Counted from the stretch's first letter, positions 1 to 6,560 are shown. The stretch: DNA of 13,961 bases from Chloroflexota bacterium (GCA_026389695.1 JAPLHI010000133.1:1-13961); one strand, 5' to 3'. Numbers and translations: made by a program. Notes: a model not told the origin generated them from the sequence alone.

Positions 1-670
1 GCTACCGGGAGGCTCGCTGGCGATTAGAAGACCGTACCGCATCGCGCTCGGATATATCCTGGCCCTGCCGGGAGAGGATCATCTGAGCAGCAGGCTGGGC
101 TTCATCAACAGTATGAACCAAGAAGAATTCGAACTGGTCAAAAAACAGGTACAGAATATGGTGAATTCGCCGCTGACTTCCAGCATGGGAAGGCTTTTCG
201 ACGCTGTTTCCGCCATGGCGGGCATCCGCGGCGTTATTGATTATGAGGCGCAGGCGGCTATTGAAATGGAAATGAAGGCCAATGACGCAGGCGACGAAAA
301 AGGGACATATCCTTTTTCAGATACCAACCGGGAGGGCTACCATATTATCTTACTTCATGATCTTGTGGCAGCCGTCCTCGATGACCTGATTAAAGGTTGC
401 CCCACCTCCGTTATAAGCATGAGGTTTCACAACACTATTGCCGCATTGACAAGGGATATTTGTCTCAGGATAAAGGAGGAGCAGGCAGGCCTGAATGCGG
501 TAGCACTGAGCGGCGGATGCTTTCAGAACAGGCTGCTGCTGGTAAAAGTAATACAGTCCCTGCGCGCTGCCGGATTCACCGTTCTCACACACAGGCAGGT
601 GCCCTGCAACGACGGCGGGATTTCACTGGGACAGGCAGTGATAGCTGCCATGGGAAACGATAAACACTAA
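1..670 (+). CDS. hypF: HypF, carbamoyl phosphate-dependent [NiFe]-hydrogenase maturation protein (3' end only)
   Basis: This is the C-terminal 222 residues of a much longer protein; the reading frame is already open at base 2 and the 5' part lies outside the window. HypF uses carbamoyl phosphate and ATP to carbamoylate the C-terminal Cys of HypE, the first step in making the CN ligands of the hydrogenase iron. The visible part is the Kae1-like carbamoyl-transferase domain. It shows LPGGSLAIRRPYRIALGYI at the very start, then SSMGRLFDAVSAM, YEAQAAIEME, a metal-site type FHNTIA, the nucleotide-site loop LSGGCFQNRLL, and a terminal CNDGGISLGQA. These match the family in order and spacing, and the protein ends shortly after the last motif as HypF normally does. 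hypC, hypD and hypE follow on the same strand, which supports the call. The next gene is 345 bases away across a repeat-filled spacer, so co-transcription with hypC is not assured. Confidence 0.96.
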   Translation, partial: LPGGSLAIRRPYRIALGYILALPGEDHLSSRLGFINSMNQEEFELVKKQVQNMVNSPLTSSMGRLFDAVSAMAGIRGVIDYEAQAAIEMEMKANDAGDEKGTYPFSDTNREGYHIILLHDLVAAVLDDLIKGCPTSVISMRFHNTIAALTRDICLRIKEEQAGLNAVALSGGCFQNRLLLVKVIQSLRAAGFTVLTHRQVPCNDGGISLGQAVIAAMGNDKH

Positions 671-716
671 ACTTTAAATCTTAAACAAATTCAAGATTCA
701 AAGCTCTGACCTCAAC

Positions 717-749
717 GTCATTGTAAGGAACGCAGTGACGTGGTTATCC
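717..749 (+). repeat. Hairpin repeat unit, copy 1 (diverged)
   Basis: The unit begins GTCATTGTAAGGAACG and ends GTGGTTATCC. Aligned to the reverse complement of the copy at 843-875 it matches at most positions (GTCATT..., ...ACG.AGT..CGTGGT.ATC). Its stem is the least well preserved of the four copies in the window. Confidence 0.6.
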
Positions 750-760
750 TTATACAGGTT

Positions 761-794
761 GTCATTGCGAAGCCCGTAGGGCTGCGGCAATCTC
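761..794 (+). repeat. Hairpin repeat unit, copy 2
   Basis: The unit starts GTCATTGCGA and ends GCGGCAATCTC. The arms ATTGC and GGCAAT pair, and an inner stem GCCC-GTA-GGGC closes a three-base loop. The stem sequence differs from the other copies but the pairing is kept. Confidence 0.65.
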
Positions 795-811
795 AGGGCT
801 GCGGCAATCTC
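778..811 (+). repeat. 17-bp exact tandem duplication
   Basis: AGGGCTGCGGCAATCTC occurs twice with no spacer (778-794 and 795-811). The first copy is the right arm of the hairpin unit at 761-794, so the arm was duplicated after or during insertion of that unit, probably by slippage. Confidence 0.85.
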
Positions 812-842
812 TATAAGCGAAGACGGTTGCCCCTTGATCCTA

Positions 843-875
843 AAGATTACCACGGGACTTCGTCCCTCGTAATGA
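843..875 (-). repeat. Hairpin repeat unit, copy 3 (inverted)
   Basis: Read on the minus strand this unit starts GTCATTACGAGGGACGAAG and ends CGTGGTAATC. The inner stem GGGAC-GAA-GTCCC is perfect, and the outer arms ATTAC and GTAAT pair. It lies in opposite orientation to copies 1 and 2, giving the patch inverted-repeat ends. Confidence 0.7.
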
Positions 876-913
876 CGTGTAATACTTTAGAACTTAGAAT
901 TTAGTATTTAGCT

Positions 914-1012
914 ATGTATTATCGTCTGCGCGCAGGTGACTTTCACAAAGGGGCTAATTTCGATATGGCAGAGCAAATTGAATATGTCCCGCATGTGAGC
1001 TATACTTCATAA
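914..1012 (+). CDS. Possible 32-residue small ORF just upstream of hypC
   Basis: An ATG at 914 opens a frame of 32 codons (beginning MYYRLRAGDFHKG, ending YVPHVSYTS) whose TAA sits at 1010-1012, three bases before the hypC ATG. No Shine-Dalgarno sequence precedes it and I recognise no domain. If translated, it could feed ribosomes to hypC, which also lacks a Shine-Dalgarno. It also overlaps the hypC promoter candidate at 978-1006, so the two readings compete. It may equally be a chance frame left after the repeat patch inserted. Confidence 0.2.
   Translation: MYYRLRAGDFHKGANFDMAEQIEYVPHVSYTS
978..1006 (+). promoter_or_regulatory. Candidate sigma-70-type promoter for hypC
   Basis: TTGAAT at 978-983 and TATACT at 1001-1006 are separated by 17 bases. 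A start of transcription about seven bases after the -10 would fall near 1013, only about three bases before the hypC ATG, giving a near-leaderless message. The absence of a Shine-Dalgarno before hypC fits this. Confidence 0.45.
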
Positions 1013-1015
1013 GAA

Positions 1016-1246
1016 ATGTGTCTCGCAGTTCCCGTAAAGATAGTCTCCATTGAAGGCGACCAGGCCGAAGTCGATATCGGTGGCGTCAGCCGCAGGGTGA
1101 GCATAGCGCTGACTCCGGAAGCCGCAATCGGCGATTATGTGCTGCTGCATACAGGTTATGCCATCAACGTCCTTAACGAAGCAGAAGCTCGGGAAACTCT
1201 CGATTTGCTTGAGCGCATGGTAGAGGCGGATGAAGCCCGGGGATAA
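1016..1246 (+). CDS. hypC: HypC/HupF-family hydrogenase maturation chaperone
   Basis: A 76-residue protein with the diagnostic N-terminus MCLAVPVKI. Cys2 is the conserved residue that contacts the iron centre and, in this family, pairs with HypD during assembly of the Fe(CN)2CO unit and then with the hydrogenase large-subunit precursor. The short beta-barrel body follows (VDIGGVSRRVSIALTPEA, GDYVLLHTGYAI), and the acidic C-terminal helix (EARETLDLLERMVEA) is typical; length is normal for the family. The start is fixed by the MCLAVP motif. There is no Shine-Dalgarno; a -10-like TATACT ends nine bases before ATG and a possible small ORF ends three bases before it. The partner hypD is 1.1 kb downstream, beyond an unrelated lipoprotein gene, which is unusual because hypC and hypD are commonly adjacent. 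Confidence 0.96.
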   Translation: MCLAVPVKIVSIEGDQAEVDIGGVSRRVSIALTPEAAIGDYVLLHTGYAINVLNEAEARETLDLLERMVEADEARG

Positions 1247-1311
1247 CCAAAAGCCATTCACTGTGCATCCTCAACGTGCGCTCATAACTAATTTCATTAA
1301 GAAGGTGAATC

Positions 1312-2248
1312 ATGTCTGAAAGGAAACCCGTAATAATATTTACGCTCATTCTGGTTACACTGATCAGTTTGAGCTTGAGTTGTTCCTCACAACCGGCTCA
1401 AGCGCCGGCCGTCCCAGCGCCGGGCAGCGAACAACCGATTAAAAATTCCCCGGCTTTGCCACCCCTGCCCACCAACGAAACAGAGAATAAAACAACTTCG
1501 CAGCCCGTTAGCGGGAAAACGCCCACCTCCGCCTCGGCCCCCGGCGCCGGCAAACTGGTGCCCCAGGTGGTCTCCCGATGGCACAAAAATACTCTTCTAC
1601 TCAAACCGGGACGGCAACGACGAAATCTATGTTATGAATGAAGACGGCAGCAACCAGGTTCGACTGACCGACAATCCAGCTAGTGACCAGTTGCCGGTCT
1701 GGTCCCCCGATGGCAAAAAAATCGCCTTCACCTCCAATCGCGATGGCAACGAGCAGATATACATCATGAACGCGGACGGCAGCAACCAGGTACGTATCAC
1801 CAACAATACTGCCGATGATGCTGCTCCTACCTGGTCGCCCGACGGCAGCAAGATCGCCTTTCAATGCGACCGGGATGGCAATCCCGAGATATATGTGATG
1901 AATGCAGACGGCAGCAACCAGGTACGGCTTACTAACAACGGCCTGATAGATACCTACCCCGCATGGTCACCGGACGGCAAGAAAATTGTCTTCCAGAGTA
2001 ATGAAAACGGTAACTTCGAAATCTATGTCATGAACGCCGACGGCAGCGGCCGCTCACGTGTAACCAAAGGCGACTCTGATAATAAATACCCGGCATGGTC
2101 ACCGGACGGGACTAAAATCATTTTCTACTCCAAGCGCGACTGCCAGAACGACAACGGCGAAATATACATCATGAATGTTGACAGCACCAACCAGACCCGT
2201 ATTACACGCACCGATTGCACGGATACGGGATTGGCTTCCTGGAAATAG
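1312..2248 (+). pseudogene. TolB-like (PD40) beta-propeller lipoprotein, apparent +1 frameshift
   Basis: The first frame (1312-1641) encodes a signal peptide with a hydrophobic core (VIIFTLILVTLISLSLS) followed by Cys24, a slightly off-consensus lipobox, then a Pro/Thr/Ser-rich linker. It loses frame near 1561-1564. From 1565 a second frame runs to 2248 and encodes WSPDG-type PD40 repeats. The Trp codons lie at 1568, 1700, 1832, 1964, 2096 and 2240, so four units are exactly 132 bases and the last is 144, closing on a C-terminal ASWK. Removing one C from the CCCC run at 1561-1564 joins the frames as LVPRWSPDG and gives a 311-residue protein. Such propellers sit in the periplasm or outside the cell and bind proteins or ligands; no enzyme motif is seen. 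AAGGTG at 1302-1307 is a good ribosome site. The frameshift may be a real mutation, an assembly error, or programmed +1 slippage at CCC-C. Its place between hypC and hypD suggests insertion into the maturation cluster. Confidence 0.85.
1643..1923 (+). repeat. DNA-level identity among propeller blades
   Basis: The 17-mer GACGGCAGCAACCAGGT occurs three times, at 1643-1659, 1775-1791 and 1907-1923, exactly 132 bases apart. A further exact 17-mer, GCATGGTCACCGGACGG, spans the starts of the blades at 1964 and 2096. Identity at the nucleotide level, not only in protein, points to recent blade duplication or gene conversion. Confidence 0.85.
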
Positions 2249-2296
2249 TCTGCCAACCGCGAGATTGGGGGCTTTTCTGTTTCTTTCTGAGCAGGT

Positions 2297-2326
2297 TTGT
2301 AGATAATAGCGCGCTTAAAGTAGAAT
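2297..2326 (+). promoter_or_regulatory. Candidate promoter for hypD
   Basis: TAGAAT at 2321-2326 matches the -10 consensus at five of six positions; TTGTAG at 2297-2302 is a weak -35 with an 18-base spacer. The predicted start near 2333 would leave about three bases before the hypD ATG. The -10 to ATG distance (9 bases) is the same as at hypC. Confidence 0.38.
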
Positions 2327-2335
2327 TACTACTTG

Positions 2336-3430
2336 ATGAGGTTCATTGACGAGTTTCGCGACGCCGGCCTCGCCCGGAAGCTGGCTCACAGGATAGCCGC
2401 TGTCTCCACAAAGCAAGCCAGGTTGATGGAGTTCTGTGGCGGTCACACTGTAGCCATCATGAAAAACGGCATCCGCCAGCTACTGCCTCCCACTGTGCAG
2501 ATGCTCTCCGGCCCGGGTTGCCCGGTTTGCGTTACAGCCAACTCTGACATTGATAAAGTCCTGGCGCTGGCCAGGCTGCCTGATGTAACCATTACCACCT
2601 TTGGAGATATGCTAAAAGTGCCGGGCAGCTATTCCAGCCTGCAGCGGGCGCGCGCCGATGGTTGTGATATCCGCATCGTCTACTCAACACAGGACGCGCT
2701 GCAGATCGCCCGCGAAAACCCTGCTAAATCAGTGGTTTTTATAGGTATCGGGTTCGAGACCACCGCTCCTACGGTGGCGGCGGCGGTGATGCAGGCTGAC
2801 GCGGAGAAAATAAAGAACTTCTACATCCTCTGCCTGCTCAAGCTCACCCCACCCGCCATGAAGGCCCTCCTCGACCTCGGTGAAGTCAAGCTCGACGGCA
2901 TTATCTGCCCGGGCCATGTAAGCGCTATCATCGGCACCCATCCTTACCAGTCTTATGCCCGCGATTACAGGGTCGCCTGCGTGGTTTCAGGCTTCGAGCC
3001 TGTAGATATACTCCAGGCCGTCGAGATGCTGGTGCAGCAGATTGAAGCCGGCAAACCCGATGTTGAGATCGCCTATACACGTGGCGTCAAACCGGAGGGA
3101 AATATTAAAGCATTGGAAATGATGCAGAAAGCCTTTGATATACGGGGCGCGACCTGGCGGGGCATTGGAACCATCCCGTCCAGCGGTTACCGGCTTAAAC
3201 AGAAATACAGCCGCTTCGATGCAGAAACGGCGTTTGTAATCGATCCGGGACCGGTTAGAGAGCACCAGGGCTGCTGCTGTGGTGAGGTACTCCGCGGAGT
3301 TAAAACTCCTGCGGATTGCAAGCTGTTTGCCAAAGTCTGCGTACCGGAGAACCCCGTAGGTCCCTGCATGGTATCTTCGGAGGGCAGCTGTGCCGCCTAT
3401 TATCAGTACGGAGATTTTCATGAACGATAA
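2336..3430 (+). CDS. hypD: HypD, Fe-S scaffold for Fe(CN)2CO assembly
   Basis: A 364-residue protein with every HypD signature. HypD holds the iron with HypC while the CN and CO ligands are added, and carries a [4Fe-4S] cluster. Visible motifs are IDEFRD at 4-9, FCGGHT with Cys34, GPGCPVC with Cys62 and Cys65, TFGDMLKVPGS at 88-98, GFETTAPT, PGHVSAIIGTHPY, and the C-terminal cluster region with CCCGEVLRG and VCVPENPVGPCMVSSEGSC. The ATG at 2336 (MRFIDEF) is preferred on family N-termini; an in-frame TTG at 2333 would add one residue. Neither has a Shine-Dalgarno sequence. The 3' end overlaps hypE by 11 bases, so those two are translationally coupled. It is separated from hypC by the frameshifted lipoprotein gene. 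Confidence 0.97.
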   Translation: MRFIDEFRDAGLARKLAHRIAAVSTKQARLMEFCGGHTVAIMKNGIRQLLPPTVQMLSGPGCPVCVTANSDIDKVLALARLPDVTITTFGDMLKVPGSYSSLQRARADGCDIRIVYSTQDALQIARENPAKSVVFIGIGFETTAPTVAAAVMQADAEKIKNFYILCLLKLTPPAMKALLDLGEVKLDGIICPGHVSAIIGTHPYQSYARDYRVACVVSGFEPVDILQAVEMLVQQIEAGKPDVEIAYTRGVKPEGNIKALEMMQKAFDIRGATWRGIGTIPSSGYRLKQKYSRFDAETAFVIDPGPVREHQGCCCGEVLRGVKTPADCKLFAKVCVPENPVGPCMVSSEGSCAAYYQYGDFHER

Positions 3431-4424
3431 AATACTGCTGGCCCATGGCAGCGGCAGCAAACTGAGCCACGACCTGCTGGAAAAAATCCTTGTACCCCCC
3501 ATCAATAATTCCATCCTTGCGCGCATGGACGATGCGGCCGTCTTCGAGCTTTCAGGCAAGCTGGCATTCACAACCGACAGCTACGTAGTTAGCCCCATTT
3601 TCTTCCCCGGCGGGGATATCGGCAGGCTGGCGGTCTGCGGCACGGTTAACGACCTCTCTATGAGCGGCGCCGAGCCCTTATATCTCAGCCTTGCGCTCAT
3701 CATTGAAGAAGGGCTGGAACTGGAAGAACTGCGCAGGATTATTGAATCCGTTAAAAATACGTGTGCCGAGGCGGGGGTGCAGATCATCACCGGCGATACC
3801 AAGGTGGTGAATCACGGGAAGGCGGATAAACTTTTCATTAATACTGCAGGAATCGGCGTCATACGCAAAGGGCTGGATATATCGGGCGCCAACGCGAAAG
3901 TGGGTGATAAAATTATACTCAGCGGCAGCATCGGTGAGCACGGCATCGCTGTGATGAGCCAGCGGGAAGGGTTGCAGTTCTCGGTACCGGTGCAGAGCGA
4001 CTGCGCACCGCTTAACAGACTGGTCTCCGATATGCTCGGGGCAAGCAGGAAGATAAACTGTTTGCGCGATCCCACGCGTGGAGGGCTGGCAGCCACGTTG
4101 AATGAGTTTGCCCGGCAGTCGAACGCAGGCATCAGCATCGAAGAGGAAAAAATTCCCCTCCACGACGGGGTCAGGGGAGCCTGCGAGCTGCTCGGGTTGG
4201 ACCCCCTCTACATTGCCAATGAAGGCAAACTGGTTGCAATCGTGTCTCCTGCCGATACAGAAGAAATATTAGCGGCGATGAGAAAAAATAAGTATGCCGG
4301 CGGGGCGGTCGTCATTGGCGAGGTCACAGCCGAACACAGGGGCAGGGTGGTCATGAAAACAAGGATCGGCGCCTCACGCATAGTTGATATGCCCACAGGT
4401 GAGATTCTGCCCCGCATATGCTGA
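3420..4424 (+). CDS. hypE: HypE, thiocarbamate-forming dehydratase for hydrogenase CN ligands
   Basis: A 334-residue member of the PurM-like ATP-dependent family. HypF carbamoylates its C-terminal Cys; HypE then dehydrates the group to a thiocyanate that donates CN to iron on HypC-HypD. The protein begins MNDKILLAHGSGSK and has DDAAVF, the ATP/Mg segment FTTDSYVVSP (Asp53), GRLAVCGTVNDLSMSGAEPL, ITGDTKVV, LSGSIGEHGIAVMSQREG, and LRDPTRGGLAATLNE. It ends in PTGEILPRIC, so the essential C-terminal Cys is Cys334. I chose ATG 3420 rather than the in-frame ATG at 3390, because GGAG at 3410-3413 is six bases upstream and family proteins start near the HGSG motif. It overlaps hypD by 11 bases, and the protease gene begins four bases after its stop. 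Confidence 0.97.
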   Translation: MNDKILLAHGSGSKLSHDLLEKILVPPINNSILARMDDAAVFELSGKLAFTTDSYVVSPIFFPGGDIGRLAVCGTVNDLSMSGAEPLYLSLALIIEEGLELEELRRIIESVKNTCAEAGVQIITGDTKVVNHGKADKLFINTAGIGVIRKGLDISGANAKVGDKIILSGSIGEHGIAVMSQREGLQFSVPVQSDCAPLNRLVSDMLGASRKINCLRDPTRGGLAATLNEFARQSNAGISIEEEKIPLHDGVRGACELLGLDPLYIANEGKLVAIVSPADTEEILAAMRKNKYAGGAVVIGEVTAEHRGRVVMKTRIGASRIVDMPTGEILPRIC

Positions 4425-4428
4425 TTTT

Positions 4429-4905
4429 ATGAGCGATACTAAAAACCGCGTAACAGTGCTCGGCATAGGTAATCCCCTGTGCCAGGATGACGGCATCGGC
4501 ATCCGCATTATATACGATCTGCATTCCAGGGGTGTGCCGGAAGAAGTAGATGTAATCGACGGCGGAACATCTCCTGATTTACTTTCCCTGCTGAATGCCA
4601 ATATCGATGAGCTCATTATCGTAGATGCCTTGAAAGGCAAAGGCAAACCCGGCACCATTTACCGTTTGGAAATCCATGAATCCAATATCTCCGATGATTC
4701 GTTCTCTTCCGTGCACGGGCTGGGCGTACTGGATGGGCTCAAGCTGATGAAAAAGCTCGGTATACAGCCGGATAAAGTAGTGATTATCGGCATCGAACCG
4801 GAGGATACCTCTCACGGATTACACATATCACCGCAAATAGAATCGAGGATTCCTGCTATACTGGATGCTGTTGAACAGGAAATCAGGGATGCCATATTGA
4901 AATGA
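4429..4905 (+). CDS. Hydrogenase maturation endopeptidase (M52 / HyaD-HycI family)
   Basis: A 158-residue protein of the nickel-dependent M52 family, which clips the C-terminal extension of a [NiFe]-hydrogenase large subunit after the metal is in place. The N-terminus VTVLGIGNPLCQDDGIG is the family signature. Predicted Ni-contact residues are Asp21 in that motif, Asp66 in IIVDALKGKGKPG, and His96 in SSVHGLG; they match the acidic, Asp and His ligands known in HybD and HycI. DVIDGGTSPDLL and the late GIEPEDTSHGLHISP segment are also typical. The ATG at 4429 gives MSDTKNRVTVLG; the longer in-frame start at 4384 lies inside hypE and is unlikely. No close Shine-Dalgarno precedes 4429, so translation probably couples to hypE, whose stop is four bases before. 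No hydrogenase structural gene lies in the window, so its exact substrate cannot be told. Confidence 0.93.
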   Translation: MSDTKNRVTVLGIGNPLCQDDGIGIRIIYDLHSRGVPEEVDVIDGGTSPDLLSLLNANIDELIIVDALKGKGKPGTIYRLEIHESNISDDSFSSVHGLGVLDGLKLMKKLGIQPDKVVIIGIEPEDTSHGLHISPQIESRIPAILDAVEQEIRDAILK

Positions 4906-4968
4906 AGTTTCGTTTGTGCTTAAATTTAAATAGTCGCCGGATTTAATTTGAGGAATATCAACAGGTTC

Positions 4969-5232
4969 ATGAGCCCCAAGGAATTCCCTCAGGAAATAAA
5001 AGATAAGGCCAAGGCCAGGCAGAAAAGCGCTTGCGCTCACTGTGGTGAAAACCTGCTGGAAGGCTATCCCCATTTCAAAAAGCCCGTTGAGCTCGGCGGT
5101 GATACGTCTCTGAATAATTGCGTGATCCTCTGCCAGAAGTGCCACTTCGATTACGGGCATATAGGCAAGTGGAGCAAGTTTGTCATCACACAGGACTATC
5201 CGCACTTTTCCGCGCACGGCCTGCCCCATTGA
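4969..5232 (+). CDS. Small HNH-type zinc protein
   Basis: An 87-residue protein from ATG 4969 (MSPKEFPQEIKDKAKARQ); an in-frame TTG at 4948 would add seven residues. It has the Zn-binding pair CAHC (Cys22, Cys25) and CQKC (Cys55, Cys58), with an HNH-like core: His35 in PHFKKPVELGG, Asn50 in SLNNCVILCQKCH, and His59. That layout, GG.xSLxN followed by ILCxxCH, is the usual HNH nuclease pattern, so a metal-dependent nuclease or DNA-binding role is possible. No restriction, toxin or phage gene is near. It lies 63 bases after the hydrogenase protease on the same strand and may ride on that transcript. Catalytic function is inferred from the motif only. Confidence 0.72.
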   Translation: MSPKEFPQEIKDKAKARQKSACAHCGENLLEGYPHFKKPVELGGDTSLNNCVILCQKCHFDYGHIGKWSKFVITQDYPHFSAHGLPH

Positions 5233-5310
5233 GCTTAATTTAGATCATTCATTTAAGTACGCAGGGATGGCCCGAGGATAACAGATGAATTTCGTGCGGA
5301 TGGGTTTATT

Positions 5311-6525
5311 TTATTTCGGTTTCAAGAAGGTGATCGACTGTCCGGTCATGACGAACTGGTATTGCGTTCCCTGCATTTCCACCTTCCACACTGCATAAGT
5401 GCCCGCAATACGGCTTCCCTGGTCATCGAAGGTAACTGTTCCGCTGGCCCCATGGAAATCCTTTCCTACTGAAGCCAGCGCGTCCCTGATGCTCCCACCC
5501 TGGTATGTGTTGGCCTGTTTAATCGCCCGGGCTATCAAATTAATTCCATCATAAGCAGTATCACAATAAACCGTGGGCGCAGCATAATATATCGTCTGGT
5601 AATTATTGCTGAAATCTTTATAAGCATTCGATTGCTTGTCAGGCATGTGTACCGTGCCTGTGACGGCTTTCTCCATAAATCTGGCGGCATCGAGATGCTG
5701 ATCCAGGGGCATATCATAAGAACCGTCGGTGGCTATCCATTTAATATCATCCAGGCCTAATTCACCCGCCTGTTTATATATCTCCGCCGTGTCATCATAG
5801 TAGCCCACACACAGGACACAATCGGGGTTCTTGTCTTTGATGGCATTCAACTCGCTGCGGTAGCTCAGCTTCCTGGGATCATACCTGACTGAAATAACCA
5901 CCTCGGTTCTCCCCTTGAGGAATTCCTTTGTCATCTCTTCAATACCCCTTCCGTATATGCTGTCCTGCACCAGAATGGCAACTTTTTTATATCCATTGTC
6001 CTTGATAAGCTTGGCTACCACGCCACCCTGCAGCGCGTCATCAGGCGAAAGGCGGAAAATCCAGTGTGACCAGCTTTGCTGAGAGAGGATAGTAGAAGTA
6101 GCCGATGGAGAAACCAGGGGGATGTTTTTATCGGCAAAATAGGGGCCTGCCGCCATCACGGCTTCGCTTGTAGTGCCGCCAATGATTACCTGCACTTTCT
6201 TCTCATCAATCAGTTTATGCACTGCCATGACCGCGGTGGCCGGTGTCGGACCCTCGTCTTCCACCAGTAAAACAAATTTTTTACCGTCTATGCCACCGTG
6301 CGCGTTTAGCTCGTTGACGGCTTCATTGGCAGCATTAACCAGGTTGGGGCCCCAGGCCGGTGCGCTGGCTGTTGGCATAACACACCCGATAGGTATTTCG
6401 GCGGGCAGGCCGGTGGATACAGGGGGATTACATCCTGCTGAAAAAGCGCTCAGAGCTGTCAGCAAAAATATCAGTGTAAAATTATTCAGTCTCACAGCAT
6501 GCTCACTGCCGGGTATATTTCTCAA
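5311..6525 (-). CDS. LivK-like periplasmic binding lipoprotein (Peripla_BP_6 type)
   Basis: A 404-residue type-I periplasmic binding protein of the branched-chain amino acid/amide family. The N-terminus is a lipoprotein signal ending FSAGC with the lipid-bearing Cys32. The mature part shows the usual two-lobe pattern: IPIGCVMPTASAPAWGPNLVNAANEAVNELNAHG-type lobe-1 opening, a Gly-Gly segment VQVIIGGTTSEAVMAAGP, PLVSPSATST, lobe-2 VAILVQDSIYGRGIEE, and hinge TVYCDTAYDGINLIARA, then a SGTVTFDDQGSR tail. The outer start is TTG 6525; a GTG at 6495 would give VRLNNFTLIFLLTALSAFSAGC, a cleaner signal peptide, and cannot be excluded. An extended -10 promoter lies at 6552-6560. No permease or ATPase gene is adjacent, so it is an orphan in this window; it may serve a transporter elsewhere or act as a sensor. 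It is divergent from the PAS/HD-GYP gene. Confidence 0.9.
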   Translation of the reverse strand: MRNIPGSEHAVRLNNFTLIFLLTALSAFSAGCNPPVSTGLPAEIPIGCVMPTASAPAWGPNLVNAANEAVNELNAHGGIDGKKFVLLVEDEGPTPATAVMAVHKLIDEKKVQVIIGGTTSEAVMAAGPYFADKNIPLVSPSATSTILSQQSWSHWIFRLSPDDALQGGVVAKLIKDNGYKKVAILVQDSIYGRGIEEMTKEFLKGRTEVVISVRYDPRKLSYRSELNAIKDKNPDCVLCVGYYDDTAEIYKQAGELGLDDIKWIATDGSYDMPLDQHLDAARFMEKAVTGTVHMPDKQSNAYKDFSNNYQTIYYAAPTVYCDTAYDGINLIARAIKQANTYQGGSIRDALASVGKDFHGASGTVTFDDQGSRIAGTYAVWKVEMQGTQYQFVMTGQSITFLKPK

Positions 6526-6551
6526 GGCATTGCTCAGATATATATGGTGCT

Positions 6552-6560
6552 ATTATAGCA
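6552..6560 (-). promoter_or_regulatory. Extended -10 promoter for the LivK-like gene
   Basis: On the minus strand the sequence reads TGCTATAAT: a perfect TATAAT (6557 to 6552) with the TGn extension. No good -35 lies at 16-18 bases, which is tolerable for extended -10 promoters. Transcription would start near 6545. The same bases form a 15-bp palindrome, GTGCTATTATAGCAC at 6547-6561, which could be a hairpin or an operator. Confidence 0.55.

Larger units (their letters stand above)
671..912. repeat. Intergenic patch of palindromic repeats between hypF and hypC
   Basis: This stretch has no convincing gene. It is framed by AT-rich strings: a left string at 672-694 (TAAATCTTAAACAAATTCAA core) and a right string at 881-911 rich in TTAGAATTTAG-type words, which on the other strand reads as a similar TAAATACTAAATTCTAAG string. 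Between them lie three copies of a hairpin-forming unit: 717-749 and 761-794 on +, and 843-875 on -. The left string and the hairpin unit occur in the same order again at 11244-11330, so this is a dispersed element rather than chance sequence. It behaves like a nested REP/MITE-type insertion; no transposase is present. Confidence 0.7.

Noticed and set aside
671..912. CRISPR array from the repeated units
   Set aside because: Units are diverged, in both orientations, unequally spaced, and have no regular spacers or cas genes.
3390..3419. Longer hypE start at 3390
   Set aside because: It would add ten residues not seen in HypE; GGAG sits six bases before ATG 3420, and the family N-terminus fits 3420.
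2987..3571. 194-codon minus-strand frame across hypD/hypE
   Set aside because: It overlaps two certain genes and its protein has no family features.
4384..4428. Longer start of the M52 protease inside hypE
   Set aside because: The extra residues are just hypE sequence read in another frame; the family starts a few residues before LGIGNPL.
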